Below, in pieces: positions 1 to 12,700 of a stretch of 64,000 nucleotides of DNA. The first letter of the stretch is position 1. The number at the start of each line of letters is the position of its first letter. The translations under genes were made by a program, and so were the position numbers. This DNA comes from Henricia sp. BOLD:AAB3569 (Eukaryota > Echinodermata > Asteroidea > Spinulosida > Echinasteridae): positions 62,001 to 126,000 of the forward strand of contig JBBELK010000003.1 in NCBI GenBank assembly GCA_037783545.1. The letters run 5' to 3'. Below the pieces are notes generated by a model. The model was not told the DNA's origin. It did not search any database and was given only the letters and a program-made list of their open reading frames with translations.

Positions 1-49
1 CCAGAGGTGAAAGGCGAGGAAAGAACCACTACGCCAACCCGAACGCCCC
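1..49 (-). mobile_element. tRNA-derived SINE head, truncated by window edge
   Basis: Read on the minus strand this is the tRNA-like head of the SINE family seen complete at 63639-63924. It has the same opening GGGGCG..CGGGTTGGCG, and an A-box-like TGGCGTAGTGG. The rest of the copy lies outside the window. Confidence 0.75.
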
Positions 50-272
50 AATCTCAATACGCATTCGCATAATTATGCTAATACAATTTTCTCCTAAATG
101 TCCAAAGAGCCTTAAGGGTTGTTTATACATAAGGAATCAATACATGTACAGGAGTTCATACCACGTATAATAAACTATTTATCAGAATAACTGTTCATGA
201 CACGAATGTCCTGAGCTCGCCGAGTTGAGGGCTAACTGTTTGGTTCCAGAGGGAAGCGAGTAATCTCTATTT
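50..272. other. unassigned AT-rich stretch
   Basis: No gene, RNA or repeat boundary is recognisable between the SINE head and the first hairpin array. Confidence 0.5.
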
Positions 273-450
273 AGGTGATCGGGCTGTTCCCCGATCACCT
301 ATTGATATTGTACGATTTATTTGTCTTCTTTTTAGGTAATCGGGCTGTTCCCCGATCACCTATTGATATTGTACGATTTCTTTGTCTTTTTTTTAGGTGA
401 TCGGAACTCATTCCGATCACCTATTGATATTGTACGATTTCTTTGTCTTT
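273..450 (+). repeat. 5' hairpin array, type A (3 units)
   Basis: Three tandem units, each a perfect or near-perfect hairpin followed by ATTGATATTGTACGATTT and a T-rich spacer. The stems differ: the first two close GGGC..CCCC-type arms, the third closes CGGAA..TTCCG. Base pairing is kept although the sequence changed. Confidence 0.75.
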
Positions 451-622
451 TTTTTTTTTTTCATTTTTTTTTTCCACTGAAACGTTTCCAGAGCTTTTCT
501 TCAAAACGGTTCAAGCTATCAACTTGAAACTTGGTAGGAACATCAACCCCAATGTGAAGGTGTGCATACAAGTGTGACGTCATAATGACGTCACCAGGTA
601 TCAAATTACAAGCCAAACATTA

Positions 623-912
623 TGCACCTATCAATTGTTTCCCCCACCCCTCCCCCCCCCCCCCCCCGGGCTACCCCACCTAAGAGGTGGGGATTGTCAC
701 TTTTTGCGTGACAAAATCCCCACCCCTGAGGCAACATTTAGGTGACAAAAATCCCCACCCTCGGGTGCAAAACATGCCCAAAAATGCACAAAAAAAGCAC
801 AGATAATGGGCCAAATGCCCCACCCTGGGGCATGAAAAATGTGACCAAACCCCCACCTATGGGGTGGGGTAGCGCGGGGGAGTAGGGGTGGGGGAAACAA
901 TTGATAGGTGCA
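623..912. mobile_element. MITE with TTA target duplication inside type A copy 1
   Basis: Terminal inverted repeats begin TGCACCTATCAATTG and run on through a C-rich tract for roughly 60 bp per arm. TTA flanks both sides (620-622 and 913-915). The 3-bp TTA duplication is typical of PIF/Harbinger; superfamily is inferred from this alone. No coding sequence. Confidence 0.7.
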
Positions 913-3035
913 TTACCAAAATATGCATATGTTAATATGCTTCCGTCTGGAAAACCACGTGACCCATGATCTTCGTATTTTGAAGGCTTATAGATCAGAT
1001 CATGGCCAACAATTTTCATCTGACCCTTCCTTCTTGGGTCAATTTGAGGTCAAATTTCAACGAAAACGAAAATCTCAATTTTTGCACTTATTGAGCAGCA
1101 ATGTCCATCAAACCATGCTGAATCTTTAAGAAACTAAGTACAGGTATAGGTCGTATGGCAGACTTGCACCAGCGTGTATAATATTATGATGGCATCAAGC
1201 GTGACGTCATCGTGACATCATCAAGTATCAAATTACACTCCCAAAAAAAAAAAAAATGCATATTTTAAAATGCTTCCGTCTCGAAAACGACGTGACCCAG
1301 GATCTTCGTATTTGGCAGGTTTATAGATGACATTCTGTGCTACAATTTTCTTTGTGTGGGCATTTTCATCTGACCCTTCCTTCTGGGGTCAATTGGAGGT
1401 CAAAGTTCAACGAAACTGAGAATCTCAGCTTTTACACTTACCAGCAGCAATGCCCATCAAACCAAGCTGAATCGTTAGTAAATTAGATACAGACATAGGC
1501 CCTACGGCAGACTTTCACCATAATGTATAGTACCATGATGGCATCAAGTGTGACGTAATCATGACGTCATCAGGTGTCAAATTACAAAAATTCAAAGGTT
1601 ATTATTTCCAAAATTCATATCTCAAGAACCGTAATAGATACTTGAACAATCCTTTCACAATATAATAAGTCTAAATGAACTGAAAAAATCATACGATGTC
1701 ATGACCCCTGTGTGACGCCTACTTCCGGTCCAAATCGGAAGTTGTTTGAAAATGTGCATTTTTTTAAGCGTTTTGAATGCAAATAGATTCAAAGTGGTAG
1801 TGAATTTGACCATATTTCTACGGAACGAAATGTTTCCACATGTGGACTTTTTGACTATACCATTGGTGACGTCATCACATGGACGGTGGTTACGTAATGT
1901 GGTGTCAAAATACGCAAATTTGGAGCTGAATTGTTTAAAAATGCTGTATCTTGAGAACTACAGCAGATATTTGCATGATTCTTTCGCCACATTTACGAAC
2001 TTGATGTTTATCAAATTGTTGAACAATTTGTGCAAAACATTGTGACGTCATGATATTGTCACAGGAGTCAAATTACAAAAATTAAATGGTTATTATTTCA
2101 AAAATTCATATCTCAAGAATCGTAATAGATACCTGAACAATTCTTTCACAGCATGATAAGTCGCAATGAACTGAACAAATCATACAATGGCATGACCCCT
2201 GTGTGACCCAAACCTCCGGTCCAAACCGGAAGAGGTTCGAAAATGTACACTTTTTTAGCATTTTGAATGCAAATAGAGCCAAAGTGGCAGGGAATTTCAC
2301 CATAGTTCTACGGAACGAAATGTTCCCCCACATGTGGACTTTATGACTACATATATACCACCGATGACGTCATCACGTGCACGGTAGTTACGTAATGTGG
2401 AGAAATTATTTGTTGGGTCCCTTGATAATTAAGCTAACTTAGTCGTTTGAGGGCGCTATGCCAAGCCTCCACTAATCTGACGATTTGCGTCCATATATAG
2501 TGCTCTACTTCTAATAATAGAACTTGTATCTAGGCGGCCTGTCCCGGGTCAGAGGTCATAATGTATATTTTGTGGGAGGATGTCTGGGCCACACGGCCAA
2601 TGATATACACGTACGTACGTGCGCGTGTAGTGAATAAGTCAGACATGCGAGACATAATAAGCAGGGCTTGATTTACAACCGAGAAAATTGGACTTTTGAA
2701 GAGGTAAAACTGCTAGTTTCCGTGGCATCATCGCCAGGAAAGTTGAATGAACACTTGATAGCACAAGGACATTTACTTTTGGTGACTTAGCTGTTGTATC
2801 TTGGGTGTAATTATGTACGGCTAGCCTTAGTCGGCAGACCAGAGTAAATATGTCTTCTCCCCGAAAACTGTGAATGTGACATGCTGGAAATCGTTGCTGT
2901 GTTGGAAATAAAATGGACATGGTGGACCGCAACTCAAGTTGACAGGAGCGTCAGTTTATTCTAGATCATGTTTATGTCACCCGATCACCTTGCGTTTGTA
3001 AAAAACACAAACGCGAAGCTCTAGTTTTTTTGTTT

Positions 3036-6000
3036 AGGTGATCGGGCCAACAGCCCGATCACCTATTACTCTCGTACGATTTCTTTTTTTTTTAGGTGAT
3101 CGGGCTCAACCCGATCACCTATTACTCTCGTACGATTTCTTTGTCTTTTTAGGTGATCGGGCCAACAGCCCGATCACCTATTACTCTCGTACGATTTATT
3201 TGTCTTTTTTTTTGGCTTTTTCGCTTTGCAGCGAAAAAGCCTTTGTTTTCGTTTTGATTTTTTTTCTTCCGTTTATTGGCTTTTTCGCTTTGCAGCGAAA
3301 AAGCCTTTGTTTTCGTTTTGATTTTTTTTCCCGTTTATTTCTTCTGATTTGTTCCCATAGACAAAGCGCATAGGCGTTGTCGGCGCTTTTTAAGGTTGTT
3401 CCCAAACATTGATCTTAACCAAACTTGGCCACATCAAAAACATAGTATAAGAGGTGTGCATCCAAGAATGGCTTCATTGTGACGTCATCCGTTACGTCAT
3501 TATAACACTTTAAAGGGGCATAAAAATGCAAAAATTAGCAAAAAATGCATTTTTAAAATACTTCCCTTTCCAAAACCACGTGACCCATGGTCTTCATATT
3601 TGGCATGCATACAGTTCAGACTATGCCCCACACTTTTTATAGTGTAGGCATTTTGATTGGACCCTTCCTTCATGGGTAAATTAAAGGTCAAAGTTCACCT
3701 ATTTCACGGATCACAATTTTTCGGCTTTTTTATACTTATGCAGCAATTTTACCACTTAAACATTGCTGAATTTTCATGAAATCAGGTACAGGTATAGTTC
3801 CCATGATACACTCTGGGAAGCATGAACATCATGATCGTGACGTCAGCGATGACGTCATTATTAACATTTAAAAATGCCGAAAAGTGATTTTTTAGCATCA
3901 AAATGATTACAATCTGCATATTTAAAAATGCATCCCTTTTAAATACCACGTGACCCATGGTCTTCACATTTAGCATCCATACAGACCAGACCATGCCCTA
4001 CAATTTTCCTCGTGTAGGCATTTTTATTTGACCCTTCCTTCATAGGTCAATTAAAGGTCGAAGTTCACCTTTGTCAAAAATCACCATTTTTCGGCTTTTT
4101 TTATACTTATGCAGCAATTTCACCACTTAAACATTGCTGAATTTTCATGAAATCAGGTACAGGTATAGTTCCCATGATACACTCTGGGAAGCATGAACAT
4201 CATGATCGTGACGTCAGCGATGACGTCATAAATAACATTTAAAAATGCCGAAAAGTGATTTTTTAGCATCAAAATGATTACAATCTGCATTTTTAAAAAT
4301 GCATCCCTTTTAAATACCACGTGACCCATGGTCTTTACATTTAGCATCCATACAGACCAGACCATGCCCTACAATTTTCCTCGTGTAGGCATTTTTATTT
4401 GACCATTCCTTCATAGGTCAATTAAAGGTCAAAGTTCACCTTTGTCAAAAATCACCATTTTTCGGCTTTTTTTATACTTATGCAGCAATTTCACCACCTA
4501 AACATTGCTGAATTTTCATGAAATCAGGTACAGGTATAGTTCCCATAATACACTCTGAGCAGCATGATCGTCACGTCATCGATTACGTCATTATTATCAT
4601 TTAAAAATGGCGCGAAAGTGATTTTTAGCATAAAAATGATTATAATATGCATTTTAAAAAATGCACCCTTTTCCAAAACCACGTGACCAGGGATCTTCAT
4701 ATTTGGTAGACATTAGACCAGACCGTGCCCTCCAATTTTCTCCATGTAGGCATTTTCATTTAACCCTTCCTTCATGGGTCAATCGAAGGTCAAAGTTCGG
4801 CCAATTCAAAAATCACATTGTTTGTATTTGTTTGTACTTATGAAGCAATATTACCTATTAAACTACGCTTGATCTTTATAAAACTAGGTACAGGCATGGG
4901 CCTCATCAAACTTCCACCACCATGTAAAACATCACCATGACGTCAATGATTACGTAGTTATAATTATTTAAAAATGGCAAAAAAGTGGATTTTCGTAATA
5001 CAAATTAGCCAAAAATGCATTTCGTAAAATGTTTCCCTCTATAAAACCACATGACACAGGGTCTTCATAATTAGCAGACATTATAGATCAGATCCTGCGC
5101 TACAATTTGCTTTATGTAGTCATTTTCATCTGACCCTTCCTTCCTGGGTCAATTGAAGGCCAAAGTTCGGCCAAGTCACAATTTGCGTAAAACCATGCAT
5201 AAGCCAGGCCATGCACTCGCGTTTTACTACCGTGAAAGTGATATAGCGCCCTGATAGTGATACATGTATAGCTAAAGAGAGAATACGCAGTACGTGTAAA
5301 CATATAGTACATGTACTTGTCGTAAGTTGCGCGTACATGCGGTAAACGTCCCATTAAAAAAAAACTTAATATAGGCCTTGAATAATTAAGTCATTGTTAG
5401 GATTTTACTGAACCATCTGTAAAAAATCGAATTACGAAATTGTCCTCCTTGGCTAAACTCTTTTTAATCTTAACAAATTATGTGCTCTGATTTCTGCCTT
5501 TGATGACTAATATATGTATACATGCATTAGTATTTCGAGTAAACATCGCATTTTCCATCCCAAAAGACTTTGCCTTGCCATTTGAAACTGGTAAGAGGTA
5601 TTTGGATGGGGTCAAAGGTGTTTGAGTTCGACTAGGGTGGGGTATCCAAAAAAAATATCGCTGTGACCTTGCTCACTTCCGGTAGAAACCGGAAGTGCAT
5701 TTAAATGAACCTATTTTGTAAAAGTGGGGAAAGCTGCCGAGATGCGGTTGGTAGTGTTAGTGTCCAAGGTAAATAGGGTTTCCAAAAATGTAAGTTTGTA
5801 CGTCATTCCATAAAAGGGTGCCCTCTTTTGATAGCAGTGTTTGCGCAAATTAGCCCAATAGTGGTGATTATAAAGAGCGTCGACCACCAAACATGTCTGT
5901 ATTGTTAAAACATTGATTACGTCATATATCCTTTAAAGGTAACACATTAAAGGTAAACATTTTTTTTTAAATTAAATACTTTATATACTTTTTGCAAGCT

Positions 6001-6080
6001 AAGCATGCTAATTGTTGAAGTTAAAAAAAAAAAAATCGAAAAAACCCTACGCTCTGTTCATAGAACAGACGTAGCTCTAG
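3036..6080 (+). mobile_element. Helitron/Helentron-like non-autonomous element, type B, copy 1
   Basis: It begins with a mixed hairpin array: three type A hairpins (3036-3190), then two type B hairpins GGCTTTTTCGC..GCGAAAAAGCC (3214-3241 and 3278-3305). The body contains ~370-bp core repeats with the paired TGACGTCA motif. The 3' end has a degenerate complementary repeat, a TCTGTTCATAGAACAGA hairpin (6053-6069), GTAGCTCTAG, and then T-rich DNA. It directly abuts type A copy 2. Whether the type A hairpins belong to this element or to a deleted neighbour is unclear. Confidence 0.6.
5370..5575. repeat. ~210-bp repeat shared with 26945-27155
   Basis: About 210 bp starting near CTTAATATAGGCC recurs, diverged, at 26945-27155 in the same orientation. 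It lies in the non-tandem part of two type B elements and is probably subfamily-specific body sequence. Confidence 0.6.
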
Positions 6081-8108
6081 TTTTTTTTCTTTTTTTTTCT
6101 TTTTCCACTCAAACGTTTCCAGAGCTTTTCTTCAAAACGGTTCAAGCTATCAACTTGAAACTTTGTAGGAACATCAACCCCAATGTGAAGGTGTGCATAG
6201 AAGTGTGACGTCATTGTGACGTCATCGGGTATCAAATTACAACCCAAAAATGACTAAAATATGCATGTTTTAAAATGCTTCCGTCTGGAAAACCACGTGA
6301 CCCATGATTTTCGTAATTGCCAGGCTTATAGATAAGATCATGGCCTACAATTTTCTTCGTGTGGGCATTTTCATCTGACCCTTCCTTCTGGGGTCAATTT
6401 GAGGTCAAAGTTCAAAGAAAACGAAAATCTCAAGTTTTGCACTTATTGAGCAACAATGCCCATCAAACCAATCTGAATCTTTAAGAAACTAAGTACAGGC
6501 ATAGGTCCTATGGCAGACTTTCACCAGCGTGTATAATATTATGATGGCATCAAGCGTGACGTCATCGTGACGTCATCAAGTATCAAATTACACCCCCAAA
6601 AAACCAAAATATGCATATTTTAAAATGCTTCCGTCTCGAAAACCACGTGACCCAGGATCTTCGTATTTGGCAGGTTTATAGATGACATTCTGTGCTACAA
6701 TTTTCTTTGTGTGGGCATTTTCATCTGACCCTTCCTTCTGGGGTCAATTGGAGGGCAAAGTTCAACGAAACAGAATCTCAGTTTTTACACTTACCAGCAA
6801 CAATGCCCATCAAACCAAGCTGAATCGTTAGTAAATTAGATACAGACATAGGCCCTACGGCAGACTTTCACCAGAATGTATAGTATCATAATGGCATCAA
6901 GTGTGACGTCATCATGACGTCATCAGGTGTCAAATTACAAAAATGCAAAGGTTATTATTTCCAAAATTCATATCTCAAGAACCGTAATAGATACTTGAAC
7001 AATTCTTTCACAACATGATAAGTCTAAATGAACTGACAAAATCATACGATGTCATGACCCCTGTGTGACGCCTACTTCCGGTCCAAACCGGAAGTTGTTC
7101 GAAAATGTGCATTTTTTAAGCGTTTTGAATGCAAGTAGATTTAAAGTGGTAGTGAATTTGACCATATTTCTACGGAACGAAATGTTTCCACACCTGTGGA
7201 CTTTTTGACTATACCAATGGTGACGTCATCACATGGACGGTGGTTACGTAATGTGGTGTCAAAATACGCAAATTTGGAGCTGAATTGTTTAAAAATGCTG
7301 TATCTTGAGAACTACAGCAGATATTTGCATGGTTCTTTCGCCACATTTAAGAACTTGATGTTTATCAAATTGTTGAACAATTTGTGCACAACATTGTGAC
7401 GTCATGATATCGTCACAGGTGTCAAATTACAAAAATTAAATGGTTATTATTATAAAAATTCATATCTCAAGAATCGTAATAGATACTTGAACAATTCTTT
7501 CACAGCATGATAGGTCGCAATGAACTAAACAAATCATACACTGACATGACCCCTGTGTGACCCCTACTTCCGGTCTAAACCGGAAGTTAATCGAGAATGT
7601 GCAATTTTTTAGCATTTTGAATGCAAATAGAGCCAAAGTGGTAGGGAATTTGACCATAGTTCTACGAAACGAATTGTTCCCTCACATGTGGACTTTATGA
7701 TTATACCAATGATGACATCGTCACGTGCACGGTGGTTACGTAATATGATATAAAATGACAAAATCTTGAGAACTGTAATATATATTCGAAAGATTATTTT
7801 ACCACATGTAAGAACTTGTTCTTCAGTAGATCCTTGAACAATTTGTGCACACATTAGTGACGTCATGGTTAGATTTACTGTCAATAATGACGTCATCAGA
7901 CACACACTAAAATTTTAGCGTTGAATAATAAAGGGTCATATGTCTTAAGAATTTCAATACTGGCCATCGATATGTGAATGTTTCTTTTGCAAATAATATC
8001 GACCAACTCAAGTTTTCAACCAATGTTAAAAGTGTGACGTCATCATAAGATTAATGTTCATGTCACCCGATCACCTAGCGTTTGTTTAAAACAAACGCCA
8101 AGCTCTAG
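6081..8108 (+). mobile_element. Helitron/Helentron-like element, type A, copy 2
   Basis: It starts right after the CTAG of the previous element with a T/C-rich run and CCACTCAAACGTTTCC. It carries about two 350-bp core repeats and two ETS-type inverted repeats (near 7076 and 7567). It ends with CCCGATCACCT, a GCGTTTGTTTAAAACAAACGC hairpin and CTAG at 8105-8108. It lacks the 5' hairpin array. No coding capacity. Confidence 0.65.
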
Positions 8109-9003
8109 TTTTTTTTCTTTTCTTTTTCCTCTCAAACGTTTCCAGAGCTTTTTTTCAAAACCGTTCAAGCTATCAATTTGAAACTTGGTAGGAACATCAA
8201 CCCCAATGTGAAGGTGTGCATACAAGTGTGACGTCACCGTGACGTCATCGGGTATCAAATTACAACCCAAAAATGACCAAAATATGCATGTTTTAAAATG
8301 CTTCCGCCCGGAAAACCACGTGACCCATGATCTTCATATTGGACAGGCTTATAGATCAGATCATAGCCTACAATTTTCTTCGTGTGGGTATTTTCATCTG
8401 ACCCTTCCTTTTGGGGTTAATTTGAGGTCAAATTTCACCGAAAACGAGAATCTCAATTTTTGCACTTTTTAAGCAGCAATGACCATCAAACCAAGCTGAA
8501 TCTTTAGGAAACTAAGTACATGCATAGGTCCTATGGCAGACTCTTACCAGCATGTACAATATTATGAAGACATCAAGCGTGACGTCACTGTGACGTCATC
8601 AGGTATGAAATTACACCCTAAAAATAATCAAAATATGCATATTTTAAAATGCTTCCGTCTCAAAAACCACGTGACCCAGGATCTTCGTATTTGGCAGGTT
8701 TATAGATGACATCCTGTTCTACAATTTTCTTTGTGTGGGCATTTTCATCTGACCCTCCCTTCTGGGGTAAATTGGAGGTCAAAGTTCAACGAAAACGAAA
8801 ATCTCAGTTTTTACACTTACCAGTAACAATTAATGCCCATCAAACCAAGCTGAATCGTTAGTAAATTAGATACAAACATACATGAAGGCCCTATGACAGA
8901 CTTTCACCAGCATGTATAGTATCATGATGGCATCAAGTGTGACGTAATCATGACGTCATCAGGTGTGAAATTACAAAAATTCAAAGGTTATTATGTACTG
9001 GCA
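8109..9003 (+). mobile_element. type A Helentron-like element, 3'-truncated, copy 3
   Basis: It has the same start and first two core repeats as copy 2, but homology stops at the palindromic MITE at 9004 and no 3' hairpin or CTAG follows. Confidence 0.6.
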
Positions 9004-9240
9004 GCGTAATTTTTTTCCCAGGACGGTAAAGGCCATTATTTGCATCTTCGCTTCCCATTGGTTGCATTATTTTACGTAGTGATTAATTATTCATTAGTGG
9101 AAGTACATGTAGGCCTAAGTCCACCTAGTACCTGCGTCCACGGCCAATAATGAATAATTAATCACTACGTAAAATAATGCAACCAATGGGAAGCGAAGAT
9201 GCAAATTGGCCTTTACCGTCCTGGGGAAAAAAAATTACGC
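9004..9240. mobile_element. palindromic MITE, GCGTAATTTTTT terminus
   Basis: The two halves are near-perfect inverted copies (arms over 100 bp) that start and end with GCGTAATTTTTTTCCCAGGA or its complement. The same terminus is found on the MITE at 61947-62341. No clear target-site duplication is visible here (GTACTGGCA against GGCCCGCTT), so a flank may have been rearranged. Confidence 0.7.
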
Positions 9241-9735
9241 GGCCCGCTTTATACATCAAACATGCTTCTGGTCGTGCTTGCGAAAACGATCGGTCCGACA
9301 TGACACTCACTCCATTGGGTGGTCCTTTGATGTGCGGCTCACTTCGGACTCTCTCGCGATCGCGCAGCCAAACTGGTGGCGCGGAATGTAGGGCGGGTTC
9401 ACAAAAGACCATTCCATTTTGAATATAGGGGTGTTGTTTACTCTTTGGGGCGCCGCGAGATAAGTTTTTAGTTGTCCACTTTTGGCGCGCCGCGTGTCGT
9501 CAAAGTTCCAAATTTCTGCTAGCAGAAATTTTTTTTTTTTGAAAATACTCTTTGCGAAACCAAAAAAACTGAAAATCTACTAGCAGAAAACGAAAAAAAA
9601 ATAGGTTGTCCACTTTTGGAGCATCACGTTATTTTTTTCTAGTGGGAATTAGGAATTGTTAGTTGTCCATTTTTTTTATGGGATTTAAGGCTGTAGTTCC
9701 ACTATGTTGTTCAACACACTTAAAAATCACAGAGC
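9241..9735. other. unassigned spacer before the tandem triplication
   Basis: No gene recognised. It contains an internal direct repeat of TTGTCCACTTTTGG (near 9473 and 9604) and a CTGCTAGCAG-type palindrome. Confidence 0.4.
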
Positions 9736-12700
9736 ACGTTTTCGCAAGGTAAAAAAGCTATAAGCACTTTACACAAAATATTAGATGCGTATATGTGAGC
9801 TCGGAAACAGCCTCTGATGTTCTTAGCTGTGACAGACAACACTATACAGTTTCATCAGGCCAACTTTGTTTAATTATATTTATTGCAGACAGAATGAAAT
9901 TGCCGTAACATATGGACCGATGGCTTATATTCCAGTGTCTTGTCAAAATACGATCTATCTCGCGCCTCAAAAATTTTTCACTTTATCTGAAACTGAAATG
10001 GTCATACACAGATGTTTGAGTAGTTTGACTCCTTAACAGTTGTCAGAAATTATTACTTCGGCACATTACTGCAGGCCAAATTACATGTTTACAACAGGAT
10101 CATTGTGCTCGTTTGAACCTTTGGGCATGGTAATCGAAACTCCCGAGTATAGAACTGCGTTCTCGGGGTGACAGTTACGTGAAAGAGCATACGAGTGTAT
10201 GGGTTGAATCTTTTTAGGTGATCGGGCCAACAGCCCGATCACCTATTACTCTCGTACGATTTATTTTTCTTTTTAGGTGATCGGAACTAATTCCGATCAC
10301 CTATTACTATTGTATGATTTCTTTGTCTTTTTAGGTGATCGGGCCAACAGCCTGATCACCTATTACTCTCGTACGATTTCGTTTTTGGCTTTTTCGCTTG
10401 CAGCGAAAAAGCCTTTGTTTTCGTTTTGATTTTTTTTCTTCTTCTTCTGATTTTTTCCTATAGACATAACGCATGGGCGTTCTCCTCACCTTTTCAGATT
10501 GTTCTCAAACTTTGATCTTAACCAAACTTGGTCACATCAATGACACACGGCGTGGCCCGCCTATGTCAAAAGTTGAAGAACATGAGCGCCATTGGATGAA
10601 AACGGATCCAAACTTGAAATTTTACAAGGAATTCATTTTTTGGGGTCTCGCTTTCCGGAAAAACCGGGAAATGTGTCTAATTTGCAAAACTTCGAAAAAT
10701 CCACGCAATCCATTGGTCTTTCAGCTATAAGACCATGTTGCACATTAGCTATAGTGTTTCAAGGGTCGGAGGTTCTATTTTTCACCTCATTTCAGTGATT
10801 AGATATTGCGAATGAGCGGATAGGGATACATCGAGTCTAAATAGCTTATGTTTTGTCCCAAGTGACAATGATTATTGTAAATTTGACTTTAAATGTTGCC
10901 ATAGGAATCGGGTCGCCAGTGTCTACCTGACAAGCTTCTCGGGAAACATCTTAACAATTGAATACACTTACTAGCAGGTGGGTTATCACCTGGGAATGGG
11001 AACTTGTTAAATCGACGAGACTCACGTGAGATCGCGTTTAACAGCTTTCTCCCAAAACTGGCAGTTTCATTGTTTGAAGTTGTGGGAATCGGGGTCATCC
11101 AGATGATGGGCGAAATCCAGTCAGAAAATGATAATAACCGCCGGGTGTGAGAATTAACGTTTTCGCAAGGTAAAAAAGCTATAAGCACTTTACACAAAAT
11201 ATTAGATGCGTATATGTGAGCTCGGAAACAGCCTCTGATGTTCTTAGCTGTGACAGACAACACTATACAGTTTCATCAGGCCAACTTTGTTTAATTATAT
11301 TTATTGCAGACAGAAAGAAATTGCCGTAACATATGGACCGATGGCTTATATTCCAGTGTCTTGTCAAAATACGATCTATCTCGCGCCTCAAAAATTTTTC
11401 ACTTTATCTGAAACTGAAATGGTCATACACAGATGTTTGAGTAGTTTGACTCCTTAACAGTTGTCAGAAATTATTACTTCGGCACATTACTGCAGGCCAA
11501 ATTACATGTTTACAACAGGATCATTGTGCTCGTTTGAACCTTTGGGCATGGTAATCGAAACTCCCGAGTATAGAACTGCGTTCTCGGGGTGACAGTTACG
11601 TGAAAGAGCATACGAGTGTATGGGTTGAATCTTTTTAGGTGATCGGGCCAACAGCCCGATCACCTATTACTCTCGTACGATTTATTTTTCTTTTTAGGTG
11701 ATCGGAACTAATTCCGATCACCTATTACTATTGTATGATTTCTTTGTCTTTTTAGGTGATCGGGCCAACAGCCTGATCACCTATTACTCTCGTACGATTT
11801 CGTTTTTGGCTTTTTCGCTTGCAGCGAAAAAGCCTTTGTTTTCGTTTTGATTTTTTTTCTTCTTCTTCTGATTTTTTCCTATAGACATAACGCATGGGCG
11901 TTCTCCTCACCTTTTCAGATTGTTCTCAAACTTTGATCTTAACCAAACTTGGTCACATCAATGACACACGGCGTGGCCCGCCTATGTCAAAAGTTGAAGA
12001 ACATGAGCGCCATTGGATGAAAACGGATCCAAACTTGAAATTTTACAAGGAATTCATTTTTTGGGGTCTCGCTTTCCGGAAAAACCGGGAAATGTGTCTA
12101 ATTTGCAAAACTTCGAAAAATCCACGCAATCCATTGGTCTTTCAGCTATAAGACCATGTTGCACATTAGCTATAGTGTTTCAAGGGTCGGAGGTTCTATT
12201 TTTCACCTCATTTCAGTGATAAGATATTGCGAATGAGCGGATAGGGATACATCGAGTCTAAATAGCTTATGTTTTGTCCCAAGTGACAATGATTATTGTA
12301 AATTTGACTTTAAATGTTGCCATAGGAATCGGGTCGCCAGTGTCTACCTGACAAGCTTCTCGGGAAACATCTTAACAATTGAATACACTTACTAGCAGGT
12401 GGGTTATCACCTGGGAATGGGAACTTGTTAAATCGACGAGACTCACGTGAGATCGCGTTTAACAGCTTTCTCCCAAAACTGGCAGTTTCATTGTTTGAAG
12501 TTGTGGGAATCGGGGTCATCCAGATGATGGGCGAAATCCAGTCAGAAAATGATAATAACCGCCGGGTGTGAGAATTAACGTTTTCGCAAGGTAAAAAAGC
12601 TATAAGCACTTTACACAAAATATTAGATGCGTATATGTGAGCTCGGAAACAGCCTCTGATGTTCTTAGCTGTGACAGACAACACTATACAGTTTCATCAG

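Larger units (their letters stand above)
273..3024 (+). mobile_element. Helitron/Helentron-like non-autonomous element, type A, copy 1
   Basis: The 5' end is three ~61-bp hairpin units (273, 333, 395), each AGGTGATCGG, a loop, and its complement. A T-run and CCACTGAAACGTTTCC follow. The body is diverged ~350-bp core repeats with TGACGTCA pairs and an ETS-type inverted repeat. The 3' end has the complementary subterminal repeat CCCGATCACCT (2980-2990), a GCGTTTGT/ACAAACGC hairpin (2992-3014), and a CTAG end followed by T-rich DNA. Subterminal inverted repeats, a 3' hairpin, a CTAG end and tandem core repeats are features of the Helitron/Helentron group. No Rep/helicase is encoded. A 290-bp MITE interrupts it at 623-912. 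Confidence 0.65.

Noticed and set aside
3782..4365. Repeated 70-codon minus-strand ORFs starting MVWSVWMLNVK
   Set aside because: They are the translation of a non-coding core repeat of the Helentron-like elements, and diverge with it.
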